This document shows, piece by piece, positions 60,106 through 64,000 of a stretch of DNA of 64,000 nucleotides. The stretch comes from Phycicoccus flavus. Lineage in GTDB: Bacteria; Actinomycetota; Actinomycetes; Actinomycetales; Dermatophilaceae. A program made the translations under genes and the position numbers. The stretch lies in NCBI RefSeq assembly GCF_004025965.2, contig NZ_SAYU02000006.1:1-64000 (forward strand), written 5' to 3'. The notes below the pieces were generated by a model. That model was given only the letters and a program-made list of their open reading frames with translations, did not search any database and was not told where the DNA came from. The first letter of the stretch is position 1. Every line of letters starts with the position of its first letter.

Positions 60106-61205
60106 GACGCCCGCACCCCCGCCTCGACGAACGGCGGCTTGGTGACGGTGGCCGGGAGGTCGCGGCCGCGCACGTCGAGGACGACCTCGTCCCCGAGGGT
60201 CACCGACCGGTCGAGCAACGCGAGGGCGATGCCCTGCCTGCGGGTCGGCGAGAACGTCCCGGAGGTCACCTCCCCGACCTCGGTGCCGTCGGCGTCGCGG
60301 ACGGTGCAGTGCGAGCGCGGGATGCCGCGCCCGGTGACGACGAGCCCCCGCATGAGCCGGCCGGACCTCTCGGCCCGCTGGGCGGTCAGCGCCTCCCGGC
60401 CCCAGAAGGTCTCCTTGTCCCAGCCCACCGCCCAGGCCGCCGCGGCCATGACCGGGGTGATGTCCGGCGACAGGTCGTTGCCGTGCAGCGGGTAGCCCAT
60501 CTCGGTCCGCAGCGTGTCGCGGGCGCCGAGGCCGGCGGGCAGCCCGCCCTGCGCCCGCACCTGCTCCAGCAGCGCGTCCCACAGCGACGCGGTGACGTCC
60601 CAGGCGGGTACGACCTCGTACCCGCGCTCGCCGGTGTAGCCGGTGCGGCAGACGATGACCGGCTGCCCCTCCCACGTCGTCTCGGCGAAGCTCATGTAGT
60701 CGTGCTCGACGGGCAGGCCGAGGGCGAGCAACACCTCGTCCGAGCGCGGCCCCTGGACGGCGAGCACGCCGTAGGAGGCGTGCAGGTCCTCGACGAGGAC
60801 CCCGTCCGGGGCGTCCGCCGCGAGGAGGGAGACGACGCGGGCGGTGTTCGCGGCGTTGGGGATGAGGAAGACGTCCTCGTCGGAGCGGAGGTACTGGATG
60901 AGGTCGTCGACCACTCCCCCGTCCTGCGCGCAGCACATCGTGTACTGCGCCTGGCCCGGACCGATGCGGCGCAGGTCGTTGGTGAGGCAGCGGTTGACGT
61001 AGTCGGCCGCCCCCGGTCCGCTCACCCGCGCCTTGCCGAGGTGCGAGACGTCGAACAGGCCGACCCGCTCGCGGACCGCGGTGTGCTCGGCGACGACGCC
61101 GCCGCCGGGGTACTCGATGGGCATCGACCACCCCCCGAAGTCGGCCATCTTCGCGCCGAGCGCCAGATGCCGGTCGTGGAGCGGGGACTGCCGCAGGTCG
61201 CTCAT
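60102..61205 (-). CDS. gcvT: Glycine cleavage system T protein (aminomethyltransferase)
   Basis: The 367-residue enzyme transfers the aminomethyl group from H protein to tetrahydrofolate. It has the N-terminal [11 protein letters not shown], the [16 protein letters not shown] strand, [11 protein letters not shown] and the folate-binding [17 protein letters not shown]. gcvH and gcvP are not adjacent. A TAGCGT -10 six bases before the ATG leaves no leader, so no glycine riboswitch can be present. Confidence 0.95.
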   Translation of the reverse strand: MSDLRQSPLHDRHLALGAKMADFGGWSMPIEYPGGGVVAEHTAVRERVGLFDVSHLGKARVSGPGAADYVNRCLTNDLRRIGPGQAQYTMCCAQDGGVVDDLIQYLRSDEDVFLIPNAANTARVVSLLAADAPDGVLVEDLHASYGVLAVQGPRSDEVLLALGLPVEHDYMSFAETTWEGQPVIVCRTGYTGERGYEVVPAWDVTASLWDALLEQVRAQGGLPAGLGARDTLRTEMGYPLHGNDLSPDITPVMAAAAWAVGWDKETFWGREALTAQRAERSGRLMRGLVVTGRGIPRSHCTVRDADGTEVGEVTSGTFSPTRRQGIALALLDRSVTLGDEVVLDVRGRDLPATVTKPPFVEAGVRAS

Positions 61206-61211
61206 GCAGGC

Positions 61212-61217
61212 ACGCTA
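61212..61217 (-). promoter_or_regulatory. -10 of leaderless gcvT transcript
   Basis: The minus-strand TAGCGT ends six bases before the gcvT ATG, only 31 bases from the divergent pepA -10. Confidence 0.65.
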
Positions 61218-61248
61218 CCGCGCGCGACCGACGGTCACCGGCGCCGGT

Positions 61249-61254
61249 TAGTCT
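61249..61254 (+). promoter_or_regulatory. -10 of leaderless pepA transcript
   Basis: TAGTCT ends seven bases before the pepA ATG. Confidence 0.65.
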
Positions 61255-61261
61255 GCCCGGC

Positions 61262-62785
61262 ATGACCTCGTTGACCGTGACGACCAAGACCGCCGCCGAC
61301 CTGCCCGTGGACGCCCTCGTCGTGGGGACGGTGAGCGGCGAGGACGGTGCGGGGCTCGCCGCCGGGCACGGCCTGCCGCGCAAGGCGGTCACCCACCTCC
61401 AGGCCGTCCTCGCCGACCTCGAGGCCACGGCCAAGCCCCGCGAGGTGCACCGCGTCGTCGCGGTCCCCGGCGTCACCGCCACCTCCGTCATCCTCACCGG
61501 GCTCGGCCCGGCGAGCACCCGGACCACCTCCTTCGACCACGTCGTCCTGCGCGACGCCGCCGCCGCCGCGCTGCGCAGCGTGCGCGCCAAGCGCACCGTG
61601 GCCGTCGCCCTCCCCGGCGCCGACGCCGACGCCGTGCGCGCCGTGGCCGACGGCGCCTGGTCCGGGGTCTACCGCTACGAGCCGGTCACCGGCGCGCCGG
61701 CCGGGCGCAAGGGGCGCGACACCGACCCCAGGGTCGAGGGGCCGAAGATCACCGTCGTCTCGGCGGCCGGGGGCGGGCGCTCGGTCCGCGAGGCCGTGCG
61801 CCGCGCGGCGACCGTCGGCGCCGCCCGCGACTGGGCCCGCGACCTCGTCAACACCCCGCCGAACATCCTCTTCCCGCAGAGCTTCGCCGACGACGTCAAG
61901 CAGCACGCCTCCGCCTCGTCGGCCAAGGTCTCGGTGTCCGTCCTCGACGAGAAGGCGCTCGCCAAGGGCGGCTTCGGCGGCATCGTCGGCGTCGGCCAGG
62001 GTTCGGTGCACCCGCCGCGGATCGTCACGATGACCTACGCGCCGTCGGGGGCGAAGGCGTCCGTGGCGCTCGTCGGCAAGGGCATCACCTTCGACTCCGG
62101 CGGCATCAACCTCAAGCCGTCCGCCGGCATGGTGACGATGAAGTCGGACATGGCCGGGGCCGCGGCCGTGGCCGGGGCCGTCCTCGCCGCCGCGGAGATC
62201 GGCCTGCCGGTCGCCGTCACCGGCTACCTCTGCCTCGCCGAGAACATGCCGGGCGGCGCCGCCCAGCGCCCGAGCGACGTCGTCGTCATGCGCGACGGCA
62301 CCTCGGTCGAGATCCTCGACACCGACGCCGAGGGCCGGATGGTGCTCGGCGACGGCATCTGCCTCGCCAGCGAGAAGTCGCCCGACCTCGTCGTCGACAT
62401 CGCGACGCTCACCGGCGCCCAGGTCGTCGCCCTCGGCCCCGACGTCTGCGGCGTCATGGGCGACGAGGACGCGCGCTCGGCCGTCGTCGCCGCCGCCGAC
62501 TCGGTCGGCGAGGGGGCCTGGCCGATGCCGCTCCCGCAGGCGCTGCGGGCCAAGCTCGACTCCCCCAACGCCGACATCGCGCACAAGGGCGACCGCGACG
62601 GCGGCATGCTCACCGCCGCGATCTTCCTGCGCGAGTTCGTCGGCGAGGGCATCTCCTGGGCGCACGTCGACATCGCCGGTCCCTCGTTCACGACGAAGGA
62701 GGCCGCGGGCCGCACGCCCAAGGGCGGCACCGGCTTCGGCGTGGCGACGCTCGTCGCGCTGCTCGAGGACCGCGCGGCCCGCTGA
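61262..62785 (+). CDS. pepA: Leucyl aminopeptidase (M17)
   Basis: The 507-residue M17 aminopeptidase removes N-terminal residues with two metal ions. The C-terminal catalytic domain has VALVGKGITFDSGGINLKP (metal Lys/Asp), MKSDMAGAAAVAGAVLA, the signature NTDAEGR-like DTDAEGRMVLGD and the DIATLTGAQVVALG strand. The N-terminal macro-like domain is normal. The gcvT neighbour and divergent order match mycobacterial pepB. The start is fixed by a leaderless -10. Confidence 0.95.
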   Translation: MTSLTVTTKTAADLPVDALVVGTVSGEDGAGLAAGHGLPRKAVTHLQAVLADLEATAKPREVHRVVAVPGVTATSVILTGLGPASTRTTSFDHVVLRDAAAAALRSVRAKRTVAVALPGADADAVRAVADGAWSGVYRYEPVTGAPAGRKGRDTDPRVEGPKITVVSAAGGGRSVREAVRRAATVGAARDWARDLVNTPPNILFPQSFADDVKQHASASSAKVSVSVLDEKALAKGGFGGIVGVGQGSVHPPRIVTMTYAPSGAKASVALVGKGITFDSGGINLKPSAGMVTMKSDMAGAAAVAGAVLAAAEIGLPVAVTGYLCLAENMPGGAAQRPSDVVVMRDGTSVEILDTDAEGRMVLGDGICLASEKSPDLVVDIATLTGAQVVALGPDVCGVMGDEDARSAVVAAADSVGEGAWPMPLPQALRAKLDSPNADIAHKGDRDGGMLTAAIFLREFVGEGISWAHVDIAGPSFTTKEAAGRTPKGGTGFGVATLVALLEDRAAR

Positions 62786-62810
62786 CCCCGGGCCGGCCCG
62801 CGGGCCCCGG

Positions 62811-63281
62811 TCAGTACGCGGTGCGGCCCTCGTGCGCCTTCCAGCGCTCGAAGGGCTCGCCGAGGCTCGGCACCCGGTGGGCCTGCACGGGCAGCGGCCA
62901 GCCGTCCCGGTCGCGCCCGAACAGCTCGTAGAACTCGCGGTCGTCGAACCCGGCGTCGGCGGCGTCGTGCCGGTCCGCGGCGTAGACCACCCGGTCCACG
63001 CGCGACCACAGCGCCGTGGCCAGGCACAGCGGGCAGGGCTCGCACGAGGCGTAGAGCGTGCAGCCGTCGAGGGCGAACCGCTCCAGCGCGCGGCAGGCCC
63101 GGCGGACGGCGACGACCTCCGCGTGCGCGGTTGGGTCCAGGTCGCGGGTGACCCGGTTCTGCCCCTCGGACAGAAGCCGCCCCTCGGCGACGACGACGGC
63201 GCCGAACGGCCCGCCGCCCTCGGCGACGTTGCGGGTGGCGAGCTGGACGGCCTCGGCGAGCCAGCGGTCGTCGTCGGTCAC
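62811..63281 (-). CDS. Nucleoside/purine deaminase
   Basis: The 156-residue cytidine-deaminase-fold protein has the zinc site HAEVVAV (His53, proton-shuttle Glu55) and CEPCPLC (Cys83, Cys86), close to guanine or related base deaminases. The C-terminal FYELFGRDRDGWPLPVQ segment resembles GuaD-type enzymes. Its GTG overlaps the stop of the upstream molybdopterin-subunit gene, so a shared purine-catabolic operon is likely. Confidence 0.9.
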   Translation of the reverse strand: MTDDDRWLAEAVQLATRNVAEGGGPFGAVVVAEGRLLSEGQNRVTRDLDPTAHAEVVAVRRACRALERFALDGCTLYASCEPCPLCLATALWSRVDRVVYAADRHDAADAGFDDREFYELFGRDRDGWPLPVQAHRVPSLGEPFERWKAHEGRTAY

Positions 63282-64000
63282 GGTGTCTCCCGGGGGTGCG
63301 GACGGAGCGGCTCGAGCAGCCGCCAGAGCCGGTCGGTGGTCAGGGGCAGGTCGTGGGGCCGCACGCCCGTCGCGTCGCGGACGGCGTTGGCCAGGGCGGG
63401 GGCGACGGGGTTGAAGGGTGCCTCGCTCATCGACTTGGCGCCGAGCGGGCCGAGGGCGTCGTGGGTGTCGGCGAGGAGCACCTCGGTGGGCGGGACGTCG
63501 CCGAGCCGCGGCACGAGGTAGTCGCGCAGGGTGTCGGTGACGACGCGCCCGTCGCGCACCCGCAGCTCCTCCTGCCGCGCGATGCCGAGCCCCTGCGCGA
63601 CCCCGCCCTCGACCTGCCCGCGCAGCTGCTCGGGGTTGAGCGCGCGGCCGGCGTCGACGGCCTGGACCGAGCGCAGGACCCGCAGGTCACCGGTCTCCGG
63701 GTCGACCGCGACGCGGAAGCCGTGGACGTTGAAGGCGAGCGAGCGGACCCGGCCGTCGTGGGACCCGTGTCCCGTGACCGGCGCGCGGGGAGGACCCCCG
63801 CCCGCCGCGTCGAGGGCCTCCCGCAGGTCGCGGGCGGCCGCCGCCACGGCGACCCCGGCGACGACCGACCCCGTCGAGCCGTAGGTCCCGGTGTCGTACT
63901 CGACGGCGTCGGTGTCGGAGGAGCGCAGCCGCACCCGCTCCACGGGGACCCCGAGCTCCTCGGCCGCGATCTGGGCGTGGATCGTCGCACTGCCGTTGCC
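63278..64000 (-). CDS. Xanthine-dehydrogenase-type molybdopterin subunit (C-terminal part)
   Basis: The gene enters from beyond the right edge; 240 residues are visible. They include ATIHAQIAAEELGVPVERVRL, the DTGTYGSTGSVVAGVAV cofactor segment and the VDAGRALNPEQLRGQVEGG and PFNPVAPALANAVRDATG blocks of the xanthine oxidase large subunit. With the coupled deaminase it suggests guanine to xanthine to urate degradation. The reading frame is open to the edge, so the gene is cut by the window and not truncated in the genome as far as can be seen. Confidence 0.9.
   Translation of the reverse strand, partial: GNGSATIHAQIAAEELGVPVERVRLRSSDTDAVEYDTGTYGSTGSVVAGVAVAAAARDLREALDAAGGGPPRAPVTGHGSHDGRVRSLAFNVHGFRVAVDPETGDLRVLRSVQAVDAGRALNPEQLRGQVEGGVAQGLGIARQEELRVRDGRVVTDTLRDYLVPRLGDVPPTEVLLADTHDALGPLGAKSMSEAPFNPVAPALANAVRDATGVRPHDLPLTTDRLWRLLEPLRPHPRETP

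Noticed and set aside
60102-61217. Glycine riboswitch upstream of gcvT
   Set aside because: Only 56 bases separate the two start codons and the -10 leaves no leader RNA.
1-64000. tRNA, rRNA, insertion sequences, prophage or CRISPR arrays
   Set aside because: I looked for cloverleaf-like and conserved rRNA stretches, transposase or integrase motifs and regular repeats with spacers and saw none; a profile search would be needed to be certain for tRNAs.

Overview
This window is a stretch of very high-GC actinobacterial chromosome. Gene content and order fit a member of the Micrococcales, possibly Intrasporangiaceae/Dermatophilaceae. Support comes from the actinobacterial-only families (DUF3040, DUF3043, SAV_6107 HEPN, Rv2175c-type regulator, PASTA kinase, class II DAHP synthase, MacRS-type two-component pair, diheme QcrC) and from enzymes typical of mycothiol-using bacteria. 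From about 11.6 to 62.8 kb the order largely follows, as recalled, the Mycobacterium tuberculosis Rv2172c-Rv2213 backbone: metF-like, idsA, Rv2175c/pknL, aroG, plsC, SRPBCC, fadD, exonuclease-UvrC fusion, trpD, ctaE-qcrCAB, ctaC, adoK, HesB, glycerate kinase, DUF3043, gcvT, pepB. No rRNA, tRNA, CRISPR array, insertion sequence or prophage gene was seen.

Layout. 0.2-1.5 kb: small zinc-ribbon and membrane proteins. 1.1-8.7 kb: a minus-strand DNA-damage operon (DUF6504, HEPN protein, DnaE2-type polymerase, SAM methyltransferase, DNA polymerase IV, DUF3040, small membrane protein) behind a promoter carrying a perfect 16-bp LexA box. 8.8-10.5 kb: an ECF42-like sigma factor with its DGPF/YCII partner. 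10.6-19.7 kb: YbaK deacylase, MetF, prenyl synthase, a GH13 enzyme with a CTG start, the Rv2175c-like regulator, a LysM/SLT protein, a PASTA kinase and an EamA exporter. 19.8-25.7 kb: threonine aldolase, DAHP synthase, MacRS-type two-component system, PlsC and a tail-anchored protein. 25.7-31.7 kb: the SRPBCC, Cys-motif protein, ROK glucokinase and EEP nuclease operon, divergent from fadD and a GT-C-like membrane protein. 31.7-38.0 kb: a zinc peptidase lipoprotein, a Cys-rich protein, an exonuclease/GIY-YIG fusion, dienelactone hydrolase, a lone RAM domain, trpD and an atypical receiver.

38.2-47.8 kb holds the aerobic respiratory supercomplex in two converging blocks (ctaE-qcrC-qcrA-qcrB forward; ctaC-ctaD-ctaF reverse), separated by a serine hydrolase and a small zincin. 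47.9-52.9 kb carries a cysteine-desulfurase-like protein that has lost its PLP lysine but kept its catalytic cysteine, coupled to a TusA protein, then aat, adoK-like, erpA-like and glycerate kinase genes. 53-64 kb carries a DUF664 transferase, nadA, a frameshifted SulP transporter, a 459-bp non-coding stretch with two tandem palindromic repeats, a hydroquinone-reductase-like GST, an M20 peptidase, DUF3043, gcvT, leucyl aminopeptidase, a nucleoside deaminase and the end of a xanthine-dehydrogenase-type molybdopterin subunit that runs off the window.

One signal recurs throughout. About nineteen genes have a TANNNT-type -10 hexamer ending six or seven bases before the start codon, the spacing expected if transcription starts on the start codon (leaderless mRNA). 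This pattern fixes several otherwise ambiguous starts. The main leads are the SOS operon with three uncharacterised partners, the lysine-less desulfurase plus TusA, and two unexplained non-coding elements (19671-19783 and 56469-56690).
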